Shown here piece by piece: positions 24,912-33,253 of a stretch of 64,000 bases of DNA (position 1 is its first letter; each line of letters begins with the position of its first letter). Under the pieces are notes generated by a model. It made no database searches. It was not told where the DNA came from and saw nothing but the letters and a program-made list of their open reading frames with translations. The stretch is from NCBI RefSeq assembly GCF_001422375.1, contig NZ_LMMU01000010.1:159707-223706 (forward strand), given 5' to 3'. Source of the stretch: Methylobacterium sp. Leaf99. GTDB lineage: Bacteria > Pseudomonadota > Alphaproteobacteria > Rhizobiales > Beijerinckiaceae. The translations under genes and the position numbers were made by a program.

Positions 24912-24926
24912 CGGACGCCGAAACCG

Positions 24927-25781
24927 TCAGGGACCCGCCTGCCCCGTCACCGCCCTGCGCAGGGCGGTGAGCAGGGCGCCCTCGAAGGCCAGGGCCGAGC
25001 CGTAGTGGAACTCGATGTCGAACGGCTTGCGGGCGTTCATGGAGAGGGAGGCGCTCTGCATGGCGATGAGCCGGCCGGCCTCGTCGAACAGGCCCGAGCC
25101 CGAGCCGCCGAAACCGTCGTTGCAATCGTGGCGCAGGCGCCGGATGCCGCCCTCGCTCGGCGGATCGACCTGACGGATGGCGCAGGTCTCGAGGCTCGCC
25201 GGCCCGCGGTAGTTCTCGTGCCCGCCTGGGGACACCATCACGACGGGCAGCCGCATCGGCCCCTCCCCCAGCTCGGGGGCGGCCGGCAGGGGTTGCGGCC
25301 GGGCGCCCTCCACGGGCCGCACGAGGCGCAGGATCGCCCAGTCGTCGGTGATGTGGAGCGCCTGCGCGGCCGGTTCGGCCCCGAGCTCGATGCTGCCCGG
25401 CACGAAGTCGTAGTTGCGTCCGCCGATCTGGAAGAAGCAGTCGCCGACCTCGCGGGTGGTCTCGAGGCGGCGATTGCGGAAGTTGTGGGCGTTGAGCACC
25501 ACCACGGACGGATCGCCGACGAGCCAGGCCGCCGCCGCCTTGCGCGGGATGCCGTCGGGGCCGTGGCAGAACAGCACGCCCGCCCCCGGATAGCGGTCGA
25601 TATCCGCGCCGGTGAGGTCGCGGCGTCCGTCCCTCGGATAGAGGGCGGCCAAGCTCCATGCCGAAAAATCCTGCGCCGGGGCCGGTCCGGCGGCGCAGAG
25701 CAGGGCCGCCAGGGCGATGCCGAGGCGGTCCGGAATCCCCCCGCGCGCGGTTGCGCGTCTCCGCCCAGCCCCTGGCGCCAT
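24927..25781 (-). CDS. Exported trypsin-like serine protease, divergent from mxaF
   Basis: A 284-residue exported protein (signal region DRLGIALAALLCAAGPAPAQ). Chymotrypsin-fold features: VVVLNAHNF (catalytic His position), HITDDWAILRL (Asp) and NDGFGGSGSGLFDEAGRL (Ser in GGSGSG). Four Cys could form two disulfides. It lies divergent from mxaF, the position held in M. extorquens by mxaW, a methanol-induced gene of unknown function; equivalence by position is inference. Starts at 25859 and 25781 are both open; 25781 gives the compact signal peptide. Confidence 0.72.
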   Translation of the reverse strand: MAPGAGRRRATARGGIPDRLGIALAALLCAAGPAPAQDFSAWSLAALYPRDGRRDLTGADIDRYPGAGVLFCHGPDGIPRKAAAAWLVGDPSVVVLNAHNFRNRRLETTREVGDCFFQIGGRNYDFVPGSIELGAEPAAQALHITDDWAILRLVRPVEGARPQPLPAAPELGEGPMRLPVVMVSPGGHENYRGPASLETCAIRQVDPPSEGGIRRLRHDCNDGFGGSGSGLFDEAGRLIAMQSASLSMNARKPFDIEFHYGSALAFEGALLTALRRAVTGQAGP

Positions 25782-25933
25782 CTTTCCCCGCTCCCCGCCA
25801 TCGGCCCGTTCGCCCGGGCCGTTGCGACAGTGGTGCGACGGCCCCCTGGGGGCGGTCAAGCGACGGGTCGCCGCTGCGCGATCCTCACGCTCTATTTGCC
25901 AAAGTTTCCCGACTAGAAATGTCGGATCGTCTA

Positions 25934-25963
25934 GAGACTTTGCGACAGGAAGATGGCTAGAAA
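25934..25963 (+). promoter_or_regulatory. Candidate mxaF promoter
   Basis: GAGACT (25934-25939), 18 bases, TAGAAA (25958-25963) resembles the AAGACA-18-TAGAAA arrangement I recall for methanol-inducible promoters of M. extorquens. It would start transcription about 165 bases upstream of the mxaF ATG. A second TAGAAA occurs at 25914. No AAGAAA activator hexamer was seen upstream. Confidence 0.5.
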
Positions 25964-25985
25964 TAAGGGCTGAAGGGACAGTAAT

Positions 25986-26023
25986 AAGCTTCTTATAAGA
26001 CTACGCTAGTCTGATAAAAGCTT
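25986..26023. promoter_or_regulatory. Long imperfect dyad in the mxaF leader
   Basis: AAGCTT (25986-25991) pairs with AAGCTT (26018-26023). A central AGACTA-CGC-TAGTCT (25998-26012) forms a perfect 6-bp stem with a 3-base loop, and four more pairs lie between, with one bulge and one mismatch. It lies just after the candidate transcription start, so it could be an operator or a leader-RNA hairpin. Confidence 0.6.
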
Positions 26024-26137
26024 AAGAGCGCGGCGGTTCTTCTGAGGATCGCGGCGCCGATGTTCCGAAACGGCGGGAGAAACAGCCACGCACGACCGCA
26101 GGGTCGATAGACGGGGCGGCAGCTGAGGAGACGCACG

Positions 26138-28021
26138 ATGATGAGGTACTTGAGTTCCGTGTCGGTGCTGGCCGTGATGGCCCTGGCGCCCATCGGGATG
26201 GCCACCAGTGCGGCCGCCAACGACAAGCTCGTCGAGCTGTCGAAGAGCGACGAAAACTGGATCATGCCCGGCAAGAACTACGACTCGGACAATTACAGCA
26301 AGCTCAAGCAGATCAACACCGAGAACGTGAAGCAGCTCAAGCCGGCCTGGAGCTTCTCCACCGGCCTGCTCAACGGCCACGAGGGCGCGCCCATCGTCGT
26401 CGACGGCAAGATGTACATCCACACCTCGTTCCCGAACAACACGTTCGCCCTCGGCCTCGACGATCCGGGCCTGATCCTGTGGCAGGACAAGCCCAAGCAG
26501 AACCCGGCCGCCCGCGCCGTCGCCTGCTGCGATCTCGTGAACCGCGGCCTCGCCTACTGGCCGGGTGACGGCAAGGTGCCGTCCCTCATCCTGAAGACGC
26601 AGCTCGACGGCAACGTCGCCGCCCTCAACGCCGAGACCGGCGAGACGGTGTGGAAGGTCGAGAACTCCGACATCAAGATGGGCTCGACCCTGACCATCGC
26701 CCCCTACGTGGTGAAGGACAAGGTGATCATCGGGTCGTCCGGCGCCGAGCTCGGCGTGCGCGGCTACCTCACCGCCTACGACGTGAAGACCGGTGCCCAG
26801 GTGTGGCGCGCCTACGCCACGGGTCCCGACAAGGACCTGCTGCTCGGGCCCGACTTCAACGTGAAGAACGCCCATTACGGCCAGAAGGGCCTGGGCACCT
26901 CCACCTGGGAGGGCGATGCCTGGAAGATCGGCGGCGGCACCAACTGGGGCTGGTACGCCTACGATCCCGGCACCAACCTGATCTACTTCGGCACCGGCAA
27001 CCCGGCGCCGTGGAACGAGACCATGCGTCCCGGCGACAACAAGTGGACGATGACCATCTTCGGCCGCGACGCCGATACGGGTGAAGCCAAGTTCGGCTAC
27101 CAGAAGACCCCGCACGACGAGTGGGATTACGCCGGCGTCAACGTGATGATGCTGTCGAACCAGAAGGACAAGGACGGCAAGGATCGCAAGCTCCTCACCC
27201 ATCCGGACCGCAACGGCATCGTCTATACCCTCGACCGGACCGACGGTTCGCTCGTCTCGGCCAACAAGATCGACGACACCGTCAACGTCTTCAAGTCCGT
27301 CGACCTGAAGACCGGCCAGCCGGTGCGCGATCCCGAGTACGGCACCCGGATGGACCACCTCGCCAAGGACGTCTGTCCCTCGGCCATGGGCTACCACAAC
27401 CAGGGCCACGATTCCTACGATCCGGAGCGCAAGCTCTTCTACATGGGCATCAACCACATCTGCATGGACTGGGAGCCGTTCATGCTTCCGTACCGTGCGG
27501 GCCAGTTCTTCGTCGGTGCGACGCTGAACATGTACCCCGGCCCGAAGGGTGACCGTCAGAACTACGAGGGTCTCGGCCAGATCAAGGCCTACAACGCCAT
27601 CACGGGCGAGTATAAGTGGGACAAGATGGAGCGTTTCGCCGTGTGGGGCGGAACGATGGCCACCGCCGGCGACCTCGTGTTCTACGGAACGCTGGACGGC
27701 TACATCAAGGCCCGTCACTCCGACAACGGCGACCTCCTCTGGAAGTTCAAGCTGCCGTCGGGCGCCATCGGTTACCCGATGACCTACAGCCACAAGGGTG
27801 ATCAGTTCGTCGCCATCTACTACGGCGTCGGCGGATGGCCGGGCGTCGGCCTGGTGTTCGACTTGCAGGACCCGACCGCCGGCCTCGGCGCGGTGGGCGC
27901 CTTCAAGAAGCTCGCCAACTACACCCAGATGGGCGGCGGCGTGATGGTGTTCTCCCTCAACGGCAAGGGTCCGTACGACGATCCGAACGTCGGCGAGTAC
28001 CTGACGGCCGCCAAGAAGTAA
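26138..28021 (+). CDS. mxaF: Methanol dehydrogenase large (alpha) subunit
   Basis: PQQ-dependent periplasmic methanol dehydrogenase, 627 residues, oxidising methanol to formaldehyde. The signal peptide ends near TSAAANDKL. The eight-bladed propeller carries the vicinal disulfide Cys130-Cys131 (VACCDLVNRG), the GSSGAELGVRG segment over PQQ and the catalytic Asp330 in HDEWDYAGVN. Position 332 is Ala; XoxF has Asp there to bind lanthanides, so this is the calcium-type MxaF. A strong ribosome site GAGGAG (26125-26130) precedes ATG 26138 by seven bases, in keeping with very high expression. It heads the mxa operon; a hairpin follows at 28043. Confidence 0.99.
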   Translation: MMRYLSSVSVLAVMALAPIGMATSAAANDKLVELSKSDENWIMPGKNYDSDNYSKLKQINTENVKQLKPAWSFSTGLLNGHEGAPIVVDGKMYIHTSFPNNTFALGLDDPGLILWQDKPKQNPAARAVACCDLVNRGLAYWPGDGKVPSLILKTQLDGNVAALNAETGETVWKVENSDIKMGSTLTIAPYVVKDKVIIGSSGAELGVRGYLTAYDVKTGAQVWRAYATGPDKDLLLGPDFNVKNAHYGQKGLGTSTWEGDAWKIGGGTNWGWYAYDPGTNLIYFGTGNPAPWNETMRPGDNKWTMTIFGRDADTGEAKFGYQKTPHDEWDYAGVNVMMLSNQKDKDGKDRKLLTHPDRNGIVYTLDRTDGSLVSANKIDDTVNVFKSVDLKTGQPVRDPEYGTRMDHLAKDVCPSAMGYHNQGHDSYDPERKLFYMGINHICMDWEPFMLPYRAGQFFVGATLNMYPGPKGDRQNYEGLGQIKAYNAITGEYKWDKMERFAVWGGTMATAGDLVFYGTLDGYIKARHSDNGDLLWKFKLPSGAIGYPMTYSHKGDQFVAIYYGVGGWPGVGLVFDLQDPTAGLGAVGAFKKLANYTQMGGGVMVFSLNGKGPYDDPNVGEYLTAAKK

Positions 28022-28042
28022 GTCTCGATCCCAGGACCAGGA

Positions 28043-28068
28043 CCTCGCCGGCCTCAGGGCCGGCGGGG
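28043..28068 (+). terminator. Intercistronic hairpin after mxaF
   Basis: CCTCGCCGGCC-TCAG-GGCCGGCGGGG forms an 11-pair GC-rich stem 22 bases after the mxaF stop, with no U-tract. It may be a partial terminator or a 3' stabiliser that lets mxaF accumulate above mxaJ. Confidence 0.6.
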
Positions 28069-28184
28069 TTCCCACAATGCCCGAGATTTCGCGCGCGACG
28101 GCCAACGCGAGGACACGCCATGTCCCGCCCGAGATGCCCCGCCCGAGCGCAGCCCAGAAAACAACCGAACAACGGATCTCACCC

Positions 28185-29057
28185 ATGTCGCTCGTCACCG
28201 GACGTCGCCGCGCGGCGCTCCCGGCCGCCTCCCTCCTGGCGCTGGGTCTCGTATCCTCCGTTCACGCGGCCGAGGACGCGAAAGCGCCGGCGCCCGCCGA
28301 CGACAAGACCCTGCGCGTCTGCGCGGCGGTGCAGCCGCCCCTCTCGCTGAAGGACGGATCGGGCCTCGAGAACCGGATCGCCACGGCGGTCGCCGAGGCC
28401 ATGGGCCGCAAGGTCCAGTTCGTCTGGTCGGAGAAGCCGGCGATCTACCTCGTCCGCGACGGCCTCGACAAGAAGCTCTGCGACGTGGTGGTCGGCCTCG
28501 ACAGCGACGACCCGCGCGTCCTCGTCACCAAGCCGTACTACCGCAGCGGCTACGTCTTCATCACCCGCGCCGACCGCGACCTCGACATCAAGTCCTGGGC
28601 CGATCCGCGCCTGAAGAGCGTCGACCACATGGTGGTGGGCTTCGGCACCCCCGGCGAGGCGATGCTGAAGGATATCGGCCGCTACGAGGAGGACATGGCC
28701 TACCTCTACTCGCTGGTGAATTTCCGCGCGCCGCGCAACCAGTACACCCAGATCGACCCGGCCCGGATGATCAGTGAAGTCGCCGGCGGCAAGGCCGACG
28801 TCGCCGTGGCCTTCGGCCCCGATGTGGCCCGCTACGTCAAGGATTCGGGCACGCCCCTGCGGGTGACGCCGGTGCCGGACGACACCGTGCGCAGCGACGG
28901 CCAGAAGATGCCCCAGAGCTTCGACCAGTCCATGGGCGTGCGCCGGGACGACACCGCCCTGAAGGCCGCCCTCGACGCCGGCATCGCCAAGGCCAAGCCG
29001 CAGATCGACGCGATCCTGCGCCAAGAGGGGGTGCCCCTCGCGACCGCCTCGAACTGA
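28185..29057 (+). CDS. mxaJ: MxaJ, periplasmic protein of the methanol oxidation system
   Basis: A 290-residue exported protein of the type 3 solute-binding fold: signal peptide ending SSVHAAED, then LRVCAAVQPPLSLKDGSGLENRIA, CDVVVGLDSDDPRVLVTKPYYRSGYVF and GKADVAVAFGPDVARYVKDS. MxaJ is required for active MxaFI in M. extorquens and is thought to assist assembly or stability; it is not a nutrient transporter component. ATG 28185 is chosen over the upstream in-frame codons because the signal peptide starts there. It sits between mxaF and mxaG as in the canonical operon. Confidence 0.95.
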   Translation: MSLVTGRRRAALPAASLLALGLVSSVHAAEDAKAPAPADDKTLRVCAAVQPPLSLKDGSGLENRIATAVAEAMGRKVQFVWSEKPAIYLVRDGLDKKLCDVVVGLDSDDPRVLVTKPYYRSGYVFITRADRDLDIKSWADPRLKSVDHMVVGFGTPGEAMLKDIGRYEEDMAYLYSLVNFRAPRNQYTQIDPARMISEVAGGKADVAVAFGPDVARYVKDSGTPLRVTPVPDDTVRSDGQKMPQSFDQSMGVRRDDTALKAALDAGIAKAKPQIDAILRQEGVPLATASN

Positions 29058-29071
29058 TCCGTGCAAGCCCC

Positions 29072-29118
29072 GGGCCGCTCGCAGGGGCGGCCCGCCCAGA
29101 ACCCGACCGGACGGTCGG
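29072..29118 (+). other. Paired short hairpins between mxaJ and mxaG
   Basis: GGGCCGC/GCGGCCC (29072-29078 and 29087-29093) and CCGACCG/CGGTCGG (29103-29109 and 29112-29118) form two stems just before mxaG. The second ends 22 bases from the start codon and could influence translation. Confidence 0.45.
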
Positions 29119-29140
29119 AGAACCCCATCAGAGCGATTTC

Positions 29141-29746
29141 ATGCGTCATCTCAAAGGCCTTCTGGCCGGATTCGTCGGCCTCGGCCTCGTCACCGCCGGG
29201 TTCTCGGCCGGGCTCTCCGCCCTGGCGCAGCCGGCCTCCGGCCCGCAGAGCGGGTTCGTGTTCCGCAACACCGTCACGGGCGAGCAGCTCGACGTGTCCC
29301 AGGGCAAGGAGGGCGGCCGCGACACGCCGGCCGTGAAGGAGTTCTTCCAGACCGGCAAGAACCTCTACATCGACGACAAGTCCTGCCTGCGCAACGGCGA
29401 GTCCCTGTTCGCCACCTCGTGCTCGGGCTGTCACGGGCATCTGGCCGAGGGCAAGCTCGGGCCGGGCCTCAACGACAATTACTGGACCTACCCGTCCAAC
29501 ACCGAGGATACCGGCCTGTTCGCCACCATTTTCGGCGGCGCCAACGGCATGATGGGGCCGCACAACGAGAACCTGACCCCCGACGAGATGCTGCAGACCA
29601 TCGCCTGGATCCGCCATCTCTATACCGGTCCGGCCAAGGACGCCGTCTGGCTCAGCGCCGACCAGAAGAAAGCTTACACGCCTTACAAGCAGGGCGAGAC
29701 CTTCCCCACGGACGTGAAGGGCCAGTGCAAGCCGCTGGAGAACTAG
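29141..29746 (+). CDS. mxaG: Cytochrome cL, electron acceptor of methanol dehydrogenase
   Basis: A 201-residue periplasmic c-type cytochrome that accepts electrons from reduced PQQ in MxaFI. It has a signal peptide (about residues 1-27), a single haem site CSGCH at 94-98 and an axial Met candidate in GANGMMGPHNENLTPDEML. The conserved region around LYIDDKSCLRNGESLF and the PKD-rich C-terminus match cytochrome cL. It lies in the canonical F-J-G-I order. Confidence 0.97.
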   Translation: MRHLKGLLAGFVGLGLVTAGFSAGLSALAQPASGPQSGFVFRNTVTGEQLDVSQGKEGGRDTPAVKEFFQTGKNLYIDDKSCLRNGESLFATSCSGCHGHLAEGKLGPGLNDNYWTYPSNTEDTGLFATIFGGANGMMGPHNENLTPDEMLQTIAWIRHLYTGPAKDAVWLSADQKKAYTPYKQGETFPTDVKGQCKPLEN

Positions 29747-29835
29747 CGTCCCTGGGAAGTCACGCCGCGTGACGTGCGCGCGGTGAACGATGAGCGGCCC
29801 ACGCGCCGCGCCAACCATAAACGGAGGAGACGAAC

Positions 29836-30126
29836 ATGCGGACGTTCATTTTTGCGGTGGCGCTGGGTGCAGGCGCAGTGCTGGCGAGCCCGGCGATGGC
29901 CTACGACGGCACCAAGTGCAAGGCAGCCGGCAATTGCTGGGAGCCCAAGCCCGGCTTCCCCGAGAAGATCGCCGGCTCGAAGTACGACCCCAAGCACGAC
30001 CCGAAGGAGCTGAACAAGCAGTCGGAGTCGATCAAGGGCATGGAAGAGCGCAACGCCCGGCGCATCGAGGCCGCCAAGAAGTCCGGCAAGTTCGAGTACG
30101 ACGTCACCAAGCTGTCGTCGAACTGA
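29836..30126 (+). CDS. mxaI: Methanol dehydrogenase small (beta) subunit
   Basis: A 96-residue secreted protein wrapping the alpha subunit of methanol dehydrogenase. The signal peptide ends SPAMAYDG; the mature chain has the disulfide pair in TKCKAAGNCWEPKPGFP and the lysine-rich helix KELNKQSESIKGMEERNARRI. The lysines are thought to help docking with cytochrome cL. A strong ribosome site GGAGGAGA (29823-29829) precedes the ATG. Calcium-type clusters keep mxaI, whereas XoxF systems lack it, so it confirms the enzyme type. Confidence 0.98.
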   Translation: MRTFIFAVALGAGAVLASPAMAYDGTKCKAAGNCWEPKPGFPEKIAGSKYDPKHDPKELNKQSESIKGMEERNARRIEAAKKSGKFEYDVTKLSSN

Positions 30127-30174
30127 GCCGACGGCGCGCGTTCACCCTCGCCTGTCCGCGCTCGAACGCCGGCC

Positions 30175-30363
30175 CCTCTCCCCGCTCGCGGGGAGAGGAC
30201 CGCAGACACCCCGGCGTGTCTGCGGTGAGTGCAGCCGGAGCGTAGGTGCGGGGGGGCTCGCCGGACGAGCCTCAGGCGGAGCCGCCCCCTCACCCTCGGC
30301 TGCCGCCTCGTTTCGGACCCGACAAGGGGTCCGAAACCCTCTCCCCGCAAGCGGGGCGAGGGG
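30175..30363. repeat. Hairpin-rich intergenic element between mxaI and mxaR
   Basis: Four perfect or near-perfect stems lie in 190 bases: 30175-30198 (CCTCTCCCC/GGGGAGAGG), 30200-30225 (10 bp, CCGCAGACAC/GTGTCTGCGG), 30310-30337 (11 bp, GTTTCGGACCC/GGGTCCGAAAC) and 30337-30363 (CCCCGC/GCGGGG core). The two outer modules are related to each other and to the element at 2652. Placed right after the abundant F-J-G-I genes, it probably limits read-through into, or protects mRNA upstream of, mxaR-B. Confidence 0.75.
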
Positions 30364-30444
30364 ATGCGTGCAACCCGGTTGGATTTCCCGCCTCAGAATG
30401 CCGGGCAGCCGTTTCCCAGCTTAAAGATTCAAGGCCCCCGCGTG

Positions 30445-31476
30445 ATGAACGAGACCCGCCCCGGCGACGCGATGCTCACCGATTGGCGCGAGGCCGCCGG
30501 CCGGTTCGAGCGGGCCGTGGGCGGCGCCGTGGTCGGCCAGGCGCGGGCGATCCGCCTCCTCACCATCGCGATCTTCGCCCGCGGCCACGTGCTGCTCGAG
30601 GGCGATGTCGGCGTCGGCAAGACCACCCTGCTGCGGGCCGTCGCCCGGGCGCTGGGCGGCGCCTACGAGCGCGTCGAGGGCACCGTCGACATGATGCCGA
30701 CGGACCTCATCTACCACACCTACCTCGCCGAGGACGGCCGCCCCCGCGTCGAGCCCGGACCGGTCCTGCGCCGGGCCGAGGACCTGTCGATCTTCTTCTT
30801 CAACGAGATCAACCGCGCCCGGCCCCAGGTGCATGCCCTGCTCCTGCGCCTCATGGCCGAGCGCAGCCTGACCGCGTTCAACCGCGAGTACCATTTCCCC
30901 AACCTGCAGGTCTTCGCCGACCGCAACCGCGTCGAGCGGGAAGAGACCTTCGAGCTGCCGGCGGCCGCCCGCGACCGCTTCCTCATGGAGATCGGGATGG
31001 AGGCCCCGCGCGACGCCGAGAGCCGCCGCGCCCTCGTGTTCGATCCGCGCTTCCACGACACCGACGCCCTCATCGCGGGCATCGACGCCGACGTGCTGGA
31101 CCACGCCGCCATCCCGGGCATCGCCAGGGCGATCCAGCACGGGATTCAGGCGAGCCCGGCCATCGAAGCCTACGTCGTCGGCCTGTGGGAGGCCCTGGTG
31201 CGTCCCGGCGGCGCCGGCATCCGGCTTCCCGGCATCGACATGGAGGCCCTGGTGCAGGGCGGGGCCTCGCCCCGCGGCGTCGCCTTCCTCGTGCGCGCCG
31301 CCAAGGTCCGCGCCTGGCTCGAGGGCCGGGACTGGCTCGTGCCCGAGGACATCCGCGCCGTGTTCCCCGAGGTCATGGCCCACCGCGTCTTCCTCGAACC
31401 CGTCTACGAGATGCGCCGCGCCGCCATCGTGCCCGAGCTCTGCCGCGCCGTGTTCGACACGGTGCCGGCGCCGTGA
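30445..31476 (+). CDS. mxaR: MoxR-family AAA+ ATPase
   Basis: A 343-residue cytoplasmic AAA+ chaperone, founder of the MoxR family. Walker A is GDVGVGKTT (53-61), Walker B/sensor IFFFNEINRARPQVH (about 116-130), followed by the sensor-1 region VFADRNRVE and arginine-finger stretch AARDRFLMEIGME. With the DUF58 protein MxaS and the VWA proteins MxaC and MxaL it forms a MoxR-VWA module needed for calcium insertion into methanol dehydrogenase. ATG 30445 is chosen as the fold starts there. Its stop overlaps the mxaS GTG start (GTGA). Confidence 0.94.
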   Translation: MNETRPGDAMLTDWREAAGRFERAVGGAVVGQARAIRLLTIAIFARGHVLLEGDVGVGKTTLLRAVARALGGAYERVEGTVDMMPTDLIYHTYLAEDGRPRVEPGPVLRRAEDLSIFFFNEINRARPQVHALLLRLMAERSLTAFNREYHFPNLQVFADRNRVEREETFELPAAARDRFLMEIGMEAPRDAESRRALVFDPRFHDTDALIAGIDADVLDHAAIPGIARAIQHGIQASPAIEAYVVGLWEALVRPGGAGIRLPGIDMEALVQGGASPRGVAFLVRAAKVRAWLEGRDWLVPEDIRAVFPEVMAHRVFLEPVYEMRRAAIVPELCRAVFDTVPAP

Positions 31477-32330
31477 GGGAGCCCGATCCGCAGGCCGACA
31501 TCGTCTACCGTCCGCGCGGGCGGGTGCCGGGCACCGCCGCCGGTGCCCATCGCGGCCGCGACGCCGGGGGCCTCGGCACCTTCCGCGATCAGGTGCCGTT
31601 CCTGCGCATGCCGGATGCGCGCCGCATCGACGTGCGCGCCACCCTGCGCGATCCGTTCGAGGGCACCCATGTCCGCCGCTTCGAGAGCCGCACGGCCATC
31701 GAGGTCTGGGCCCTCGTCGATCTCTCCGCCTCCATGCGCTACCGCGGCGCGGCCGACCGCATGGCCCTCGCCGCCGCCCTGTGCGGGGGGCTCGCGGCGT
31801 CGGCCACCCGCATCGGCGACGGCTTCGGCCTCATGGGCTGCGACGGCGCCCTGCGCGCGGACGTGTCGATGCCGGCGACCCGCCGGCGCGGGATCGGCGC
31901 CTCCGTCCAGGCCCGCCTGTTGGCCGCGCCCTGCACGGGCGCGCGGGCCGACGGCATGCGCGAGGCCGGCCGCGGCCTCGTCGGGCGGCCCAAGATCGTG
32001 TTCGTCGTCTCGGATTTCCGCTGGCCCGAGGCCCTGATCGCGGAGGTGTTCGCGAGCCTGGCCCGCCACGACCTCGTGCCCGTGGTCCTGGCCGACGCCT
32101 CCGAGGACGAGGGGCTGCCGGCCTGGGGCCTGATGGAACTCGACGACCTCGAGGGCGCCGGGCGCCGGACCGTGTTCATGCGCCCGGCCCTGCGCCGGCG
32201 CTGGCTCGCCCACGAGCGGGCCCGCGCCGACACCTTGCGCCGCATCGCCATGACCTACGGCCGCCCGCCGTTCCGCCTCGAAGGCCGCTTCGAGGCCGAC
32301 GCCCTCACCCGCCACCTCATCGGGACCTGA
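31473..32330 (+). CDS. mxaS: MxaS, DUF58-family protein
   Basis: A 285-residue DUF58/VWA-like protein. The GTG start at 31473 overlaps the mxaR stop by four bases. Features: FRDQVPFLRMPDARRIDVRATL (DUF58-like opening), WALVDLSASMRYRGAADRM (a degenerate MIDAS, DLSAS) and KIVFVVSDFRWPEALIAEVF. Such proteins pair with MoxR ATPases; MxaS is required for active methanol dehydrogenase in M. extorquens. It ends in a TGATG overlap with mxaA. Confidence 0.92.
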   Translation: MREPDPQADIVYRPRGRVPGTAAGAHRGRDAGGLGTFRDQVPFLRMPDARRIDVRATLRDPFEGTHVRRFESRTAIEVWALVDLSASMRYRGAADRMALAAALCGGLAASATRIGDGFGLMGCDGALRADVSMPATRRRGIGASVQARLLAAPCTGARADGMREAGRGLVGRPKIVFVVSDFRWPEALIAEVFASLARHDLVPVVLADASEDEGLPAWGLMELDDLEGAGRRTVFMRPALRRRWLAHERARADTLRRIAMTYGRPPFRLEGRFEADALTRHLIGT

Positions 32331-33253
32331 TGCGAGTCCTTTTCCCCGTCCTCGTGTTCCTCCTCGCCGTGTCCGGCGCGGCGCAGGCCCAGGTGCGCTC
32401 CGTCGAGGTCCGCACCCCGCGCGCCTTCGGCTACGTCCTCGGCGACGTCGTGCGGGCGCAGGCCGACATCGTCGTGGATGCGGGTTTCACCCTCCAGGCG
32501 GCCTCCCTGCCCCAGCCCGGGCCGCTGGCCTACTGGCTCGACCTGCGCGATCTTCGCGTGGAGGAAACCGTCACCGGCGACGCCCGGCGGGTGCGGATCT
32601 CCCTGACCTACCAGAACTTCTACGCGGCCCTCGACGTCCGCGCCCTGGAGATCCCGGGCTTTTCCGTGACCTTCGAGAGCGCCGGCGCCCACGGCGCCAC
32701 CACCGCCACGGCGCAGGTGCCGGCCTGGTCCTTCACCATCTCGCCCCTGCGCGAGGTGGTGCCGCCCGCCCGCGAGAACCCGGCCGACTACATGCGGCCG
32801 GACGGGCGCGTCGCCGCCGTCGACGCGCAGCCCCTGTGGTGGCGGGCGGGGGGCTTCGGGGCCCTCGCCCTCCTGGCCTTCGCCGGGCTCGCCCGCGACC
32901 GGGCCTGGGGGCCGTTCCGGGCGCGGCGCGGGCGCCCGTTCGCGGCCGCCCTCGCGCGCCTGCGCCGCCTCGCGCGCACCCCCGACGCGGAGGCCGCCTA
33001 CGGCGACGCCCTGCGCGCCCTCCATCGCGGCCTCGACGCCACCGACGGGCGCCGGGTGCTGGCCGACGATCTGCCGGGCTTCCTCGCCCGCCACCCCGCC
33101 TACCGGCCCGAGGCCGACGCCCTCGCCCGGCTCCTTGCGACCTCGCGCCTCGCCTTCTTCGGTCTCGGTCCCGCCGCCGCCCGCGCCGCCCTGCCCTGGA
33201 CCCATCTCGAAACCCTGGCCCGGCGCCTGGCCGCAGCCGAGCGGGCGGCGTGA
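32330..33253 (+). CDS. mxaA: MxaA, membrane-anchored calcium-insertion protein
   Basis: A 307-residue protein with a signal peptide (ending AAQAQV), a periplasmic beta-rich domain (residues about 22-165, including TYQNFYAALDVRALEIPGF), a membrane helix (GGFGALALLAFAGL) and a cytoplasmic helical domain (YGDALRALHRGLDA). Mutants in mxaA, mxaK and mxaL make calcium-free, inactive enzyme in M. extorquens. Start and stop overlap the neighbours by one base each (TGATG), indicating tight coupling. Confidence 0.92.
   Translation: MRVLFPVLVFLLAVSGAAQAQVRSVEVRTPRAFGYVLGDVVRAQADIVVDAGFTLQAASLPQPGPLAYWLDLRDLRVEETVTGDARRVRISLTYQNFYAALDVRALEIPGFSVTFESAGAHGATTATAQVPAWSFTISPLREVVPPARENPADYMRPDGRVAAVDAQPLWWRAGGFGALALLAFAGLARDRAWGPFRARRGRPFAAALARLRRLARTPDAEAAYGDALRALHRGLDATDGRRVLADDLPGFLARHPAYRPEADALARLLATSRLAFFGLGPAAARAALPWTHLETLARRLAAAERAA

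Noticed and set aside
26138..28021. Possibility that the alpha subunit is a lanthanide-type XoxF
   Set aside because: Ala occupies the position two residues after the catalytic Asp (XoxF has Asp), and mxaI plus the calcium-insertion genes are present.
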